A DNA stretch of 64,000 bases from Doris montereyensis (GCA_037039925.1 JAXRKP010001138.1:95001-159000); one strand, 5' to 3'; positions 45,801 to 58,012 are shown, counted from the first letter of the stretch. Notes: generated from the sequence alone by a model not told the origin. Program-made: numbers and translations.

Positions 45801-48800
45801 TAGATTTTGTTGTTTTGGCCCATTTGAAAAAGTTTGCAAATTTTCAAGAAAAAAAAAAATTAGTAACGATTAAATATTGTCCTACAGAAATGATTTTGGT
45901 ATCAATTACTCAGGAAGTAAAGTTCTTTCCAGTGGTAGCAATTGTTTTTCCATTAATTACACTTGAGATTTCGGTTTGGACTACCTAGATTCATGTGTTC
46001 CTCAAAGTCATTTACCAAAAAATCTGTTTCAACTAAGGTTTAAACATGCATCTAATATTATCCTCAAGATTTCCAGTCACTATATTCATATGAAGAACTT
46101 ATTTTTTAGTAAATTTGGTTCTTTTTTTTTGTGATTTTAAAAACGATTTATCACTTTATAATATTTTCTTTATTTGAAGCCTATCAGCGGTCGAAGAAAA
46201 AGCCTCTAACTGAAAGAATAGCTGAGAAAGAAAGGTCAAAACAGGCCAGAGAAGCAGAGAAAGAAGTGGTAATTATAAATTGATTACACAAAGAAGCTAT
46301 CGTATTGCATGAAAATTATTTTTTCTACTTTTTTAAGCAAGACAAAATGTTCTTGATTAGCGACTGCATGTGTTTTCGTTGAAATAATAAAGATGAATGG
46401 CAAAACATAAGTTGAGAATGTGGACATTGTTGAAGGTGTCTCAGAACATTATCTTTGTATAAACGCTTACAAGCTTTTTGATAAGTAGTCGTTTTAGATT
46501 TTATTTATTTAAAGAAAACTACACTTTTCATACTGATTATTATTATGGGTATTCGTCTTTTCATTATCATTTAATTTGTTGGGTTTTTTTTAACGTTACT
46601 GTAACTCAATGTGAGTTTATTGTAAGATTGGCTCTGCAAAATTGTATTAGTTGAATTTAGTAAAGTGGGATGCTAAAATCGGGTCGTATATAAATGAGAG
46701 AAATAATATATGTATGTGCTATATCAACTCAATTCTTTTAAAATCATGACATGGATTTACAATAAGCTGGATTTTATCGTCAGTTATTGACATGCTAAGC
46801 CAATTGTCATTGTTCTGTGGCATCAAACAAAATGTAATTTTGCTTCCTTTTCACATCTTATCAGGAGAAAGTTGAATTAACACCAGAACAAAAACTTGCT
46901 GACAAAATTCGTCTACAAAAAATTCAAGAGGACGCTGATTTGAAAATTGCAAAAAGGATTGTTTGGTAAGATTTTATTTGCAGTAATCTAGAATGGTAGT
47001 ATAGCAAGGTTTGAGCGTATTTTGTTTGAGAGCTGGACATCTTTTGTAATACTTGATAATACCATACTCTGAAATTCAATATTACACTGTAGCACAAAAA
47101 CGAAAGTTAATTCAGTTATGCTGCAAAATGCAATAATTTGACATAATGAACAAATTATCACCAATTGAAAAAGGAATCTTTCTTTTAGTAGTTGATTTGC
47201 CTAGTATATTATTTGTTTTATTATAAATATTATTGTTACTGTGAATCGGTTCATCATTTTTTTCAGTGGAAAAATCTACTTGCAATGGGGCATAATATTT
47301 TACTTGATCACATTTTTCCATGTGACAGTGGGCAGATAATCAATTAAATTTTTATTTAAATGGTTAATGGGTTGATAGATCTGGTTGAATTCATGAGTAT
47401 AAACACGTGTTTTGTTGTTTGGAGAAGGATTATATGTAATGACTCTAAAAAAAAATAACAACTGTATTCTATTGTATTTTTAGGAGTAGGGGATGGTTCA
47501 GCAGCACCAACTGGTATTGATGGAATGTATCCAGAAACGAAGGAGGGCTTTGATCAGCTGGGGAATGCACTAAAAACTAAAATAACATTTTTTGAGGTGA
47601 GTCTAAGATCTTGGTATTATCACAGATAGATTCAGTCAAGTTTTTGGGTTGTTGTTGATTTTGATGTAAAACTTGATTGACATTCAGCCTACCTAACACT
47701 TTATCTTTGCTTGTTCGATTACAATTTTTTTATATTTTTAGTTTTTACAAATAACTTATTTAAAGTTCCTTTTAGATCTGTATTTATCTACATTTTTTGT
47801 TTTGATAGTCTTTGGTACACCAAACAAATTACGATTAAGTCTGTCCAGGCATACTTAGGTATGGACTCTAGACAATTAATTTTCGGTAAGATTTTTAGTG
47901 CAAAGGATGACCTACAAATTAGTTTCCTAGTGGCTTATTTTATATTTTAGCGTGGCATATTACACAATAAGAGAAAAAGAATTGAAAGGGGAATATACAA
48001 AAATCAACAGAAAACAAGTGTGTAGGAGGTAGGGAATGTTGAGTTGAAACATATATTTTTATCAAAAGAAAGGTTTGTGTTCACCACAACCTGACTTGGC
48101 ATTTAGAGCAGTTTTCAAGTATTTTATACTTCAGGTACATACTGCATTCATTTTCAGTTGTCCAGGTTTTATTTGAGGGAATATTCCAATATTTGTGAGT
48201 TATGATAATTTTTGTAATTGACATATGAGCCTGTGTCTCTAGATAATTAGTAAATCTATCTCGATCTACACCTCTTGATATAGAGACTTTAGTTGGTGAC
48301 TGGCACTAGAATCACTACTGCTACTATCAATTTCACTACTGTATTTTCCTTGACTAAAATTTGACTGGAAAAGGCCTGATCTTCAGGGTATTTTTCACAG
48401 TTAGAAGAGGATGTAATGTCAGCCGACATTGTTTTCCTGATCAGTTGAATGAAAGATAGAAGCAAATAAATTTGCAAAACAAACATTTTTTAACAGTAAA
48501 CCGGAAGAATTTGTTTGAAACTTAATTCAGTTTTGTTATGAAATAAGTGAATATGAATGACAAGGTCGATAGGAACGGAAAAAAATTTGCAGTGACCATT
48601 AGTCGCGATGTGTCTGCAAGGGAGTAACTTCCGTAATCGATGCATCGGCAATACTTCCGGAAAAGTTAATGAGAAGTCTTGTCTCAGATATGAATGATTT
48701 GCTTTAACTTTACCCTGACTGGAAACGACATGAAACAATGAAAAGAAACGGCAGGCAGCTTATTTTCTCTCACTTCTTTTTTGTCCTCAGGGTAGCAGTT

Positions 48801-51800
48801 GTTACCCAGCATTTGCAGAAAAGCTTATTCATGATTTGGCATTAACTTGTAAGTATAAACAAACATTGCATAATTTTCATTTATAGATGCTGAATATATG
48901 TAACAAGTTAATTCACTTGAGTGCATTTTCACAACTTTTATTTTTAATCTATGGCTGGTTGATTCTCCATGGCCCTTTCATTAGTTTTATTACGATGTGA
49001 GATAATAATGAGCAACGTAGTGGATTTGATATGCTTATATTAGTAAGATTTTTGATAGACGAAAGAGAGACAAAGACAGTGACTGGTTGATAGGTGGAGA
49101 AACAGTCAGAAAAAGAGAGACAGACAGGTAAAGAGATTGGGAGGAGAGGGAAAGAGCTTAATCATTGATGACATGTCATCAATCAAAGGAGGAGAACACA
49201 TAGGAACAAATGTGTGTATTGCACATTGACAGCATATATGTTTTGCTGAATCTTTCTTGGATGTTTGTCCTGAGAAAGAAAAAAATGCTTGCAGAGAAAT
49301 GAAACACTTTCAGATTATAATCTAAATTGCTGTTCACATTATTAACAGTAGAATCTTCTTTTCTAAATGTTGTTTGTAGATTGCCTAAAGGCTCCTATTT
49401 TTTCATTGCATATTTCATAACTTTACACATGGTACTTTTCATAAATGACTGAATAAAAAAACCAAGTTTTATTAGATTGAAGAGGGAGTCTTTTCGTCAT
49501 TTAAATTACTTAATATGTTTATCTTTTTACTTGTTTATTTATTGTTTCTTTCTTCTTTAGATGCTGTTTTGGTAGAATGAAATGGTTTAATTTTTATCAG
49601 AACTTAAGTTGTATAATTCCTGCTATATGATGACTTTTTTATTCAATATTGTGTTTTACAGTACCGGTAGAGGATATAAAGAAAATTGGAATTGCTTTAA
49701 ACTCTTTGTACCATGAGAAGGAAAGACAAAGAAAGGTAGGTCTCTCATTTCAAGTGCTAATTTGAAACGAAATTGAGAATTAGTTTTTTTTTGCCAAATC
49801 ACTCACTGCCTGGCTATCTTTTGGTTCAGATGACCAAGAAATGCTGGGCATTGTTATGTACATAATTTTAAAAATCACTGTAATCGTCATATTTGAGGTA
49901 AGTAATAATTTAAAAAAACATTCTCTTCAGGAAAAAAACGATATTGCAGATGATGTTGGTAGTTTTTTTGCATGTGAAGTTTCATTTATTCTGGGGGGAA
50001 ATATAAAAGATGGGGAAAGCAAAAGTTTTTTCAAGTAGCTTCTTTTTAGATGATCCAACATCATAAATATTAGAATATGAATAATATGATGATTCAGATT
50101 CGCACATTATTTAGAACCAATTCTTTGATTGAAAGGCATCTTTTCGTTTTCGAAGGCAAAATTGTTGACTACTAGAGCCGTGTCTGTCTGTCTGCCGTTC
50201 TAGCCGATAACTGTTTTATGTTGTGTCTCCTTACATGTGTGAGAAATACCTTTTGGCATCAGGAACAAATATAGGGGGAAAGTAGGGAGGTTTGGCAGTC
50301 AACAATCTATGATGGGACCCGATAGATGTCGGTAATGGCAGTGAGTGAATTAATGGTCGTGCTGTTTTCTTTGTATTTGCATAACAACAAGAACTTGCAG
50401 TGCGCGAGACTTGAATAAACAGTCTCGTGATGTGCAAGATTTCCGGTTCTTCTTCTCTGTTTTCGTTTTTTACTTACAGCAATTGTAAACAAAGCGGCGC
50501 TGTTACTTTCAATGAATTTACTAACCTACTCACAAAAGTTACTGACAATTAAAGGCGCATCTAAGTTATATACAGTCGTGACCACCTAAATGCCCAGTGC
50601 TCGGGAAGCAGAGAAAACCAGCATTTAAGGGAAAACAGGAATTTCGGCGAAAGTAGGTCAGGGGCAACAATTTTGGGGATGGAAAGAGAGGGTGATCATG
50701 AGGGGGGGTGAGAGATATAAAAGAGAGGTGATCGGGGTGGGGGGGTGAGAGAGATATAAAGAGAGGTGATCGGGGGGGGTGATTACCAAAGGGGTTCTTC
50801 CTGGTTTCAGTATGGCGCAGAAATTCAACATTTACGAAAAATGTAATGCGATAAATAGGGACACCTGGAAAGCATTTAGTTCTTTAGCACTGAGGTGGTG
50901 AGTGCGGGCGGATTGACCATCGCACGCCACGGAGACCCGAAGGCACAATGGATACAGCCAATGTAAGACGGGGTAATGCAACTGTTCACACTTTGTTCCT
51001 CGATCGTGATGCGTGCCAGGTGGTGGCATACAACTTATGACTTAAAGAAAGAGCCAAGGGCAGAGGCCGAAAGACTTCAATTTTAATTGCCCAGTGACAA
51101 ACCAGTGATCCAATTAAACAAAGGCTGTGCTGTACAGTGGGTGGAGTTATGAAGAGAAGACTGGTCATCTTTTATTCCATTACAATGGATGGGTAATGAA
51201 GGGTGGTTACAATGCATGGCAGATTGTTGACGGGCATAAAAGCCCTATTAGCGTAGTGTGGGGACTACATTATGTATGATAAAAACAAAGAATTTGTAAT
51301 CAATTACAGGCGTATTTTATGATAATTTGGAGAAAGTGTGCCTGCAGTTGCCGCTGAGACCCGGGCGTTTAGGTGAAAATCTTGGTTTTGAAATGGGCAT
51401 GTAGAGGGGCAATTTATATAGAAAAAATTAGGCTTCGCTGAGATTGCTGGCATTTAGACGAAACGCCCATTAAGGTGGCGGGCATTTAGGCGGTCACTAC
51501 TGTATTTTCTGAAACGCTTATTTTCTTCTCTTGTGCGTTATAATTTCTTCATTGAAAAATTTGTTGTCTATAATTAATTTTAACTGAGACAGGTTTACTT
51601 TTTATCAAAGTTGTGTCCCTTTACTTAGGCACACAGACTGAATAGGAAGTGAGGGCTTAGGCACAGACTAGAATTGTAGAGGGCACTTAGGCAGGAAAGG
51701 GTTAAAAAAAATGAAGTCTAGGCGTTTCACATAGATAGAAGAGTTATGTTACACTATTAAAAATTATATGACACAATTTCATTTATAAATTGAAAAAATA

Positions 51801-53735
51801 TGTCTTACATGGTGCGTAAAGTAAGACAATGAATCAACTTTCCGTAGTCTGAGAGGGTGAATTCCAGATGGTGGGTCCAACATGAAAAGGATCTCGTCCC
51901 AGCTTTAGTACGGATTCTATGAATAACCAGACGGGAGGGATTATTTGCAAAACACAATTTGCTGGGAGGGGCGGTTTTTAAGACTACTAGGACGCACGCT
52001 TTGTATTTGATCACATTCTCAACTAGTAGCCAATGTAATTTGGAGAGCAAAAGGAGTCTACAAAATTATTCTTGCAGCACAGTTTGAACTAATTGTAAAC
52101 GTTTTAGCTTACATGTGGCAAATCAAAGTTCAGAAAACATATTAAGCGAGACAACAAGTCTTTTTGTGATATACTGATACCCTCTGAGATGCATGGTCCT
52201 ATAAAACATATCTTTCTTAAGGGAGTGAGGGCGGGTCCCAGGAATGTCAATTTTGCCGAAAACAGGACAAATTTAGTCTATCGTATTAATGGTTAGAGCC
52301 GCTCAGTCCTGTCACAATGATATCATAAAAAGAAAATTAGTATCGATTCTTTGAATTTATAGGAATTGTTGAGAAAAGATACAGGCCCATCTTTCAACAC
52401 AGCTGTTATACGATAAAGGCCAGAAATATTATCTAAAGTACTGCAAGTTGGTACTCATTTTGATCGTCACAATATATGCTATCCAAAGAAAACTCTTTTT
52501 GTGATCTATTAATACTATTATGAATGTTGCCTTAGATTGTCTAGAAAATACTGGATATATTCTACGCACCTATTAATAAAAGGCACCATCTCGAAATGAG
52601 TAAAACGGTGTTGTTGCACTTGAAAAAATGTCAATAAGAAGAAGTTAAGAGCTTCTAAAGGTTTTATGATGTTTCAAAGTATTATCCTACTCTTTTCTTA
52701 GGTTTATGGGAGAAAAATATATTCAAATAACAGAAAAAAAGAGAAAAATACGCTTTTCTCAAAATGTCGTCGTTTTGTTCATTATTTCCTATCTACTTTT
52801 TATTTCTCAATGTAGCTTCATGAAATTTGGTATGAATGATGAGTTGGGGAAAACAAAGAAATGACTAGATGCTTTTCTCGATATGTGTTATAGCTTTGTA
52901 AAAATTGAATTTTTTATACAATATTTTGGTATGTTTTTGGTTTGTTCTCTCATATGCTATTTTTAAAGTTCATAAAAACGAAAATTACCAATCAAACAAA
53001 AACCGATCAGATCAATATAGACATTGTATCAAATAAGGTGTGCCAAGTTTGAAAGAAAGGTGTCGAAAAATGTAGAAGCCTATTGATATTGAACTTGGTG
53101 AAATTTTGGGTCAAAATCCAAGATAACCACCGTTTCCATGGCGACTGAGAGTGTCAGAAAAAAACCAACACATTTCAACTCAGCACACCATGTTCATTAT
53201 ACCAATACGTGATAGGAACAAAAGAGAAAATTTTCACGCCAGGATCCCCCTGAATTTAATATTATGAAGGGTTCGAATCAAGTGACTGATTTGGATATTT
53301 TATTAAAAGCTCAGGAAGAACTTGTTTAGCATGTGTTTAAGTTAATGGAAAGGGTTCTTACGCTCTATATCTGATCTGCAGTAAGTAGAGTTTTTTCCTG
53401 CAACTTGATTTTTAGTCTATTATTGAATTCGTTTTCTTTGGGCAATTTGTCATTTCATTGAGCATGAGTCACCTAATATGGGAGATATTGACAGACTACC
53501 ACAGAATCTTGAGAATATTGATATTGATATTTGTTCTTGGTCTAATTTTGGAAATGTGTCAATTTTAGCATACACTTTTTTAGTAAAAGAAAATCATTTT
53601 TCTTTCAAACAGGAACAGGCAAAAAACAAGAAGAAGAAGGCAAAAGCGACAATTAGAGTGGAAAAAGATGACCTTGGACTGGCTGATGACTCAGCTGTAG
53701 GGGCTTACTATGATGAAGAGGATGACTTCATATAG
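38937..53735 (+). CDS. EIF3J: Eukaryotic translation initiation factor 3 subunit J, complete, nine exons
   Basis: This gene encodes eIF3j, the loosely bound subunit of eIF3 that binds the 40S decoding centre and influences mRNA recruitment and subunit recycling. Exons are 38937-38952, 39038-39123, 44267-44332, 46188-46268, 46865-46965, 47484-47596, 48791-48848, 49662-49735 and 53613-53735. The product is about 238 residues (human 258). An acidic N-terminus (EDEEDDVKDNWEDDDDE) leads to a basic coiled segment (LTERIAEKERSKQARE). The conserved core LTPEQKLADKIRLQKIQEDAD follows, then the helical domain FAEKLIHDLALTLPVEDIKKI. The end is a lysine-rich stretch and the acidic terminus YYDEEDDFI. All phases agree except for one surplus base in exon 5, probably an assembly indel. 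Confidence 0.95.
39038..39123 (+). CDS. EIF3J: EIF3J exon 2
   Basis: The acceptor TTTCAG ends at 39037 and the donor GTACCT starts at 39124. The peptide reads ENENFEPSIPAGTTATDKWL and then GEDEEDDVK, matching the family motif (D)(R/K)W.GEDE.EDVK. Confidence 0.94.
39602..39720 (+). repeat. Minisatellite, four units of about 30 bp
   Basis: Units read ATTCGGACTATTGTGTAAAT followed by AATTATA or AACTA. It lies in EIF3J intron 2. Confidence 0.85.
39829..39919 (+). repeat. (CT)n microsatellite, interrupted
   Basis: Two CT runs (39829-39868 and 39899-39919) joined by a CTCC-rich segment. Confidence 0.95.
40034..42073. mobile_element. Candidate 2.0-kb DNA element with 24-bp terminal inverted repeats
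   Basis: The left end (40034-40057) and the inverted right end (42049-42073) share TACATATGGCAGGTTTCACA followed by four or five A and T. This is 24 matching bases with one length difference. Both ends start with TA, consistent with a TA target. The interior is distinct from surrounding intron: 40240-40830 is rich in CpG, while the right half is AT-rich. No transposase is recognisable, so it would be non-autonomous or an unknown type. A small ORF at 40687-40818 includes PSPKRKRFDD, and one at 41472-41726 has no recognised family. Confidence 0.6.
42748..42810 (-). tRNA. tRNA-Glu(CTC)-like pseudogene lacking most of the D arm
   Basis: On the minus strand the 5' TCCCAAG pairs perfectly with CTTGGGA, followed by discriminator A. 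The anticodon arm CCGTG-CTCTCAC-CGCGG is a perfect stem with anticodon CTC. The T arm has GGGTTCGATTCCC with one mismatch. Between GTGGTC and GATTCC about 8-9 bases of D arm are missing compared with tRNA-Glu, giving 63 rather than 72 bases. A T-rich tract follows on the minus strand. It could be a pseudogene, a SINE head, or a real gene with an assembly deletion. Confidence 0.6.
43609..44185 (+). pseudogene. Transposon-derived zinc-finger protein fragment
   Basis: ATG 43609 opens MDRFLK. After one surplus A in the run at 43625-43630 the frame continues LEIEHSEDVEP and then KFREEYRKEWPCIKP. A BED/TTF-like finger follows (ESFAHCVPCGLDVSIANG, then DDIRKHVKTAKH), with cysteine/histidine spacing C-x2-C and H-x5-H. 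A stop at 43958-43960 is followed in another frame by RAEVLWTKFIFEKNLPVSV and then FACGRTKTT. This order is typical of transposon-derived, hAT-like proteins abundant in invertebrates. The catalytic part is absent, so this is a truncated remnant in EIF3J intron 2. Confidence 0.75.
44267..44332 (+). CDS. EIF3J: EIF3J exon 3
   Basis: DNWEDDDDEEKRRKIPLPQP plus QQ, between the acceptor TTTCAG and the donor GTAGAT. DNWDDDDDE is a signature of eIF3j. It follows a 5.1-kb intron rich in mobile elements. Confidence 0.94.
44333..46187. other. EIF3J intron 3
   Basis: Intronic sequence with a C run near 45115-45129 and no gene recognised. Confidence 0.5.
46188..46268 (+). CDS. EIF3J: EIF3J exon 4
   Basis: RSKKKPLTERIAEKERSKQA and then REAEKEV, 27 codons. 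The acceptor CTATCAG ending at 46187 was chosen because it is phase 0. The AG eight bases upstream (46179) would put the reading out of phase. The donor is GTAATT. Confidence 0.88.
46865..46965 (+). CDS. EIF3J: EIF3J exon 5, with one surplus base
   Basis: EKVELTPEQKLADKIRLQKI then QEDADLKIAK, matching LTPEEQLADKLRLKKLQEESDLELAKETFG. The raw length (101 bp) leaves phase 2, but the next exon needs phase 1 to read GVGDGSAAPTGIDGM. One base too many in the A run at 46951-46955 explains this, and with it removed the end reads AKGLFG. Confidence 0.93.
46966..48790. other. EIF3J introns 5 and 6
   Basis: Apart from exon 6 (47484-47596), AT-rich intronic sequence with no recognised repeat or gene. 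Confidence 0.5.
47484..47596 (+). CDS. EIF3J: EIF3J exon 6
   Basis: After a split glycine codon: VGDGSAAPTGIDGMYPETKE and GFDQLGNALKTKITFFE. This matches the family segment GIDAM.P....DF.EFGKLLK.KIT. The acceptor is TTTTAG and the donor GTGAGT. Confidence 0.94.
48791..48848 (+). CDS. EIF3J: EIF3J exon 7
   Basis: GSSCYPAFAEKLIHDLALT plus one base, between CCTCAG and GTAAGT. It aligns with the SLYYASFLEVLVRDVCISL helix of the human protein. Confidence 0.93.
49662..49735 (+). CDS. EIF3J: EIF3J exon 8
   Basis: A split leucine codon, then PVEDIKKIGIALNSLYHEKE and RQRK, between TTACAG and GTAGGT. It matches LEIDDLKKI..SLTVL..EKQ. Confidence 0.93.
50573..51502. mobile_element. 930-bp TIR element, pogo/Tigger-like ends
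   Basis: The left end starts CAGTCGTGACCACCTAAATG. The right end, inverted, starts CAGTAGTGACCGCCTAAATG. The match is 21 of 23 through GCCC. Both sides abut TA (50571-50572 and 51503-51504). The interior contains MAQKFNIYEKCNAI at 50814, which resembles the start of a Tigger-type DNA-binding domain, but no transposase core. A three-unit minisatellite (50680-50785) sits inside. It lies in EIF3J intron 8. Confidence 0.75.
50680..50785 (+). repeat. Minisatellite, three units of about 42 bp
   Basis: Units contain GAGAGATATAAA, GAGAGGTGATC and a G run of variable length. Confidence 0.85.
51505..53612. other. EIF3J intron 8, second half
   Basis: AT-rich sequence with no gene or clear repeat recognised. 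Confidence 0.45.
53613..53735 (+). CDS. EIF3J: EIF3J exon 9, stop TAG
   Basis: EQAKNKKKKAKATIRVEKDD, then LGLADDSAVGAYYDEEDDFI and TAG at 53733-53735. The lysine run followed by DDL and an acidic DED(F) terminus is the eIF3j C-terminal pattern. Confidence 0.94.
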   Translation, partial: EQAKNKKKKAKATIRVEKDDLGLADDSAVGAYYDEEDDFI

Positions 53736-53992
53736 CACTATCTAATTAGCTTATTATGTGTACATATACTATTGACTTATATAGAGCTAGAGAAAATGGT
53801 TAAAAAAGAAGAAAAGCGGCTTTGGTTTATTCTGTTTCTACTATGTCTTTCCATTGTGCCTGAGACAATTTGCAGTGTATTGTAGTTGACACCACTTGAA
53901 TCAAGCTCAAAGGAATTGTCTGAAACATCAACCAAGCAAAAAAATCTTATGGTTTTATTTGTGCAGTACTTATAACTGAAAGACATAATAAA
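53736..53992 (+). terminator. EIF3J: EIF3J 3' UTR with poly(A) signal
   Basis: AATAAA at 53987-53992 lies 252 bases after the stop and is the first strong poly(A) signal there. Cleavage would be expected near 54005-54020. Confidence 0.55.
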
Positions 53993-54430
53993 GGGCTATC
54001 ACTGTGGTACGATTTGGGAGGACTGGAATTTATTCCTGGTTTTTTATCTTAAATCTTGGATACGAGTCACATGAGAACTAAAATATGAATGTGCATGTGT
54101 TTGGCATGATTGGTTTCAGGAAAACTCAGCTAATGGCCTGGTTTAACATGCACATCAATATCTGGGAGTTGTAACGTTAGTTAACAAACTTTATTCATTG
54201 CACTCAGATAATTTGAAAGGGTATGGTACACTAATGTTCATTTTGAGTGTGTCTGCGTGTATATGAGAGAGAGAGAGAAAAAACCCCAAAGAAAGTTCAT
54301 TCTTCTTGTCTCTTCTCGCCCCACCTTATCCCCTTTGTCTAAAAACCAGCTTGTAATTTGAATATGTTTATAAAATGATGTTTTGATATCCAAGGCAAGG
54401 ATTTGCTTTAACTTCAAGCCAATGAAGATT

Positions 54431-54572
54431 GGGTGGTTGGAGGATGCTGCTAGTAGATTCTACTTCTTTCCGTTCACTCTTCTTTATCTCTTTCATCTAG
54501 CTGATTCCTTTTAGTTCACCCTGACATCACTGCATATGATGGAAGGGGTTAATTTCAATCAAATAAGGTATG
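54431..54572 (+). repeat. Dispersed repeat family A copy downstream of EIF3J
   Basis: Contains GGTGGTTGG, TGCTAGTAGATTCTACTTC, TTCACCCTGACATCACTGCA, GGGGTTAATTTCAATCAAA. Confidence 0.8.
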
Positions 54573-55379
54573 CCAATTATGAAAAAAGATTTTAAAATTT
54601 GTTATAGTGTCTGTTAAGTGTAAAAGACTCCCAGTGATTGGATTGCTTTTGTCTAAATTGTCAGTTATATATGTGCTGTCTGAAGAAGAAAACCCACCCA
54701 GATTAGCAACTATCACCATCAGACTGAAATGATTGCTTTGCTTAGATTAGTATCAATTTAGTCAACACTTCTATATTGTGCTGATTGAATGTATAGAACT
54801 TGATAAAGCATTGACTTTTAAAGGCGTAGATGAAATCAAGCAGAAAAGGCTATGGTTCATGTGGTGTCTCCTATTACTATAATATGACTCTTCTTTCTCC
54901 CAGTGTTTGGTTTGTGCTTCCATGTCTCGTCCCTCACCTGTTAATTATAGCGTTTTTCTTCTATGATATCTGTTATATCAGGTAAATTGCATAACTTATT
55001 TTTTGGTCTTTGTATTTTGCATGCAATAAGAAAACCCGTTTATTTCTGAATGCTGGTTCCATTGTTTGCTTGGTGGTATGTTTTCTCTTGTTTTATCACA
55101 TTCATATTTTACTTGACCGTCCTCGGATTTCAAAGCTTCAGTTTCAGGAGATATCTACATATAGTTTGATTAAAGTGTAGTTGAATGGGGTTGAAGAGTA
55201 AATTGGATATGAGGGATTATAAATAACACCTGAAAGAAAATTTGATGTACCCCGTTATATGATATGAATAGAATTCTTCTCAGGAAAGGACTTAAATTTA
55301 GAGGGTGCTTGACACTGACAGCTTTGAATTGATGATTTTTCAGTTTTCATGGGATTTCTTTGAATGTTTTGCATGTAAG

Positions 55380-55515
<136 letters not shown>

Positions 55516-56309
55516 CTAACGCTTTAATTATGTAGTTGTCTGATATTCTATTGTTTTCTTTTCTCTTTTTTTTTTGTTCCTTCTAATAGCACTTGTATTT
55601 TTATATTTTCTATTTGTTAATTTATACTACCCATCTCAACATTGCTATGTCAATTGTCATGATTTATTGGGAAATGAATGAATTTTTTGTCTTATAACTG
55701 AAGTTCATACAGACATTGTATTTCGCTTTGAAAATGTATGAAATTGTGTCTAGAAGAAGGCTTATTTGATCCTGTTTTCATTCCTGTTTAAAACAGATAA
55801 TACACTCTTGCAATTAAACGCTATTTTGAAGAAGCCAGATTATTTTTCGCTCATTTTTATTACATGTATTTGAATTTCAAAACATGTTGATCTAGATTTA
55901 TTTGTGTTTATGTTTTGTTAGTGTTTGATATGAGGTACTGTTTCTGAGTTTTTAGAAAATATGTTTTCTAGTTTTATGTCGCAATTTTGTTGTATTTTTT
56001 ATTATTTTTTGAATTTTTGTGTGTATCTCATGTTGAATATTATTCAATTTCACTTATAACCAAAATAAAAGAAAATACATAAAGACGACTTGAGTGAGTG
56101 TGGCCAATTATGAGAAGTCCTACCGAAAGATTAGATTTGAATTCGGGCTGTTTGTTATTAATTTGTCTGAAATTTAAAATCCATTTCCATAAGTGTGCCG
56201 ATCTGTTTTCCTCATCCCAAACCTCTTTTTTTCTTCTCAACTATCAGTATATCATGGTTTGTCAGTAGTGTCAGTGGCAGTCTTTGTCTCTCGATCTGCG
56301 TGTGTGGTT
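55516..56309. other. Intergenic, nothing recognised
   Basis: AT-rich sequence between the compound microsatellite and the family A cluster. No gene is seen. Confidence 0.45.
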
Positions 56310-56715
56310 GGCGGGCATGCTGGTACTGGTAGTATTGGTAGGTCCTACTTCTTTCCTTTCACTCTTTTACCTGTCCTTTCATCTGGCTGTTTCCTCTTAA
56401 TATACCCTGAGTTAGTGAGATCACTGCAAATGGTGGACAGCTTAAAAACATTCCAACTAAACAAACAAATAATCTCTGAGAACGTCGCATATGGTGGGGT
56501 CAATTTCAATTAAGCAAACCATTAACAAGTGTGCGTGTGTCTTTCTCTCGGTCTGGCAGATGTTGCTAGTAGTAGTAGTCGTAGATGCTTCTTTATTTTC
56601 ACTCTTTCACTTGTCTTTTTATCTGATCTTGCTCTTTCCTTTACTTTTAATTCACCCTGAGATCATCGCATATGATGATGATGGAGTAAAAAATTCAATG
56701 AAACAAACTTCTCTC
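56310..56715 (+). repeat. Three family A copies in series
   Basis: A full copy at 56310-56450, a 3' domain only at 56483-56521, and a third at 56555-56715. All end in GGTGG..-GGTCAATTTCAAT-like or AATTCAATGAAACAAAC words. The third runs straight into the CT array at 56744. Confidence 0.85.
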
Positions 56716-56740
56716 CCCCTCTCTCCCTGTCGTCCCTGTC

Positions 56741-56892
<152 letters not shown>

Positions 56893-57271
56893 TATCTATC
56901 TATCTATCTCCCTCTCCCTCTAGTCTAATCTCACCCACACGCAAACAGGTATACACACGTTCACACATAGGGTCTACACACAATACAATTTACAAAACTA
57001 GATATGTAGCATTCTGATCAACGCATGCACCTATTGTGTTTATATTACACGTGGGCCTTCTTCTATCACGTGAGTATTGATTTGTTTCCAAGGTCGCGTG
57101 TTGTTAATAGTATCTTTTTGTTGTTGTGTTTCTCTCATTCACCTTCTGCTCCCGGGCTCAGTAGACATATTATTTGGAAGACCTGAGTGAATTTCACTTC
57201 AATAACATTTGTCTGTTTGAAACAAATCAGTAACACTAACAGTGTTCAGGTGGCATTCTCTGAACATTGCC

Positions 57272-57923
57272 CCTCCCGTTGTTTTTAGGTAGGTTCTCAT
57301 TAGCCCCCCTCCCCCTTTTTCTTCACTGGGTTTTCAGGTCACCAGGGGCCCCATGAACCAACCCCCCTCCCCTTATTTTCACTTCATTCCCATGTTAAAA
57401 AATTACATGAAAATTTGGCGAGATATTCCCATCTGGCCAACCATTGTCAAACTGGACATCGGATGTTAAAGGGTATTGAGTTCCATAGCCGGTTCCCAAT
57501 CAAGGGACATAATATTAATAAAGAGGATTCATTTTGAAGGGTGAGATAAGAAGTTGGGGCTTGGTAATTGGAGAGACCCCCCCCCCTGAATACCCCCTCC
57601 CTTTGTTTCTAGGTAGGTTCTCATTAGCCCCCCTTTTTCTTCACTGGGTTTTCACGTCACCACGGGCCAGAACCCCATGATCCCCCCTCCCCCTCCCCCT
57701 TATTTTCACATCATTCCCATGTTTAAAAATTATACGAAAATTTGATGAGGTATTCCTATCTGGGCAACCATTTCTGTGTCAAACTGGACATTTGATCTTA
57801 AGGAGTACTGAGATCCATAGTTGGGTCCCAATCAAGGGACCTGATTAATAAAGAGGATTCATTTTGAAGGGGTGAGATAAGAAGTTGGGGCTTGGTATTT
57901 GGGGAGACCCCTGAATACCCCTC
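57272..57923 (+). repeat. Tandem duplication, two units of about 322 bp
   Basis: Both units contain AGGTAGGTTCTCATTAGCCC, CACTGGGTTTTCA, ACATTCCCATGTT-like words, AAGAGGATTCATTTTGAAGG and GAGATAAGAAGTTGGGGCTT in order. The second unit starts near 57595. Divergence is about 10-15 percent by eye. Confidence 0.88.
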
Positions 57924-58012
57924 CCTTTGGTATTTGTAGAGGATAGAGAAAGAAAGTAAATCAATGGTGAGGTTTACTTTGTCTCATTTTGAGTCTCTCT
58001 TCTCTCTTTCTC

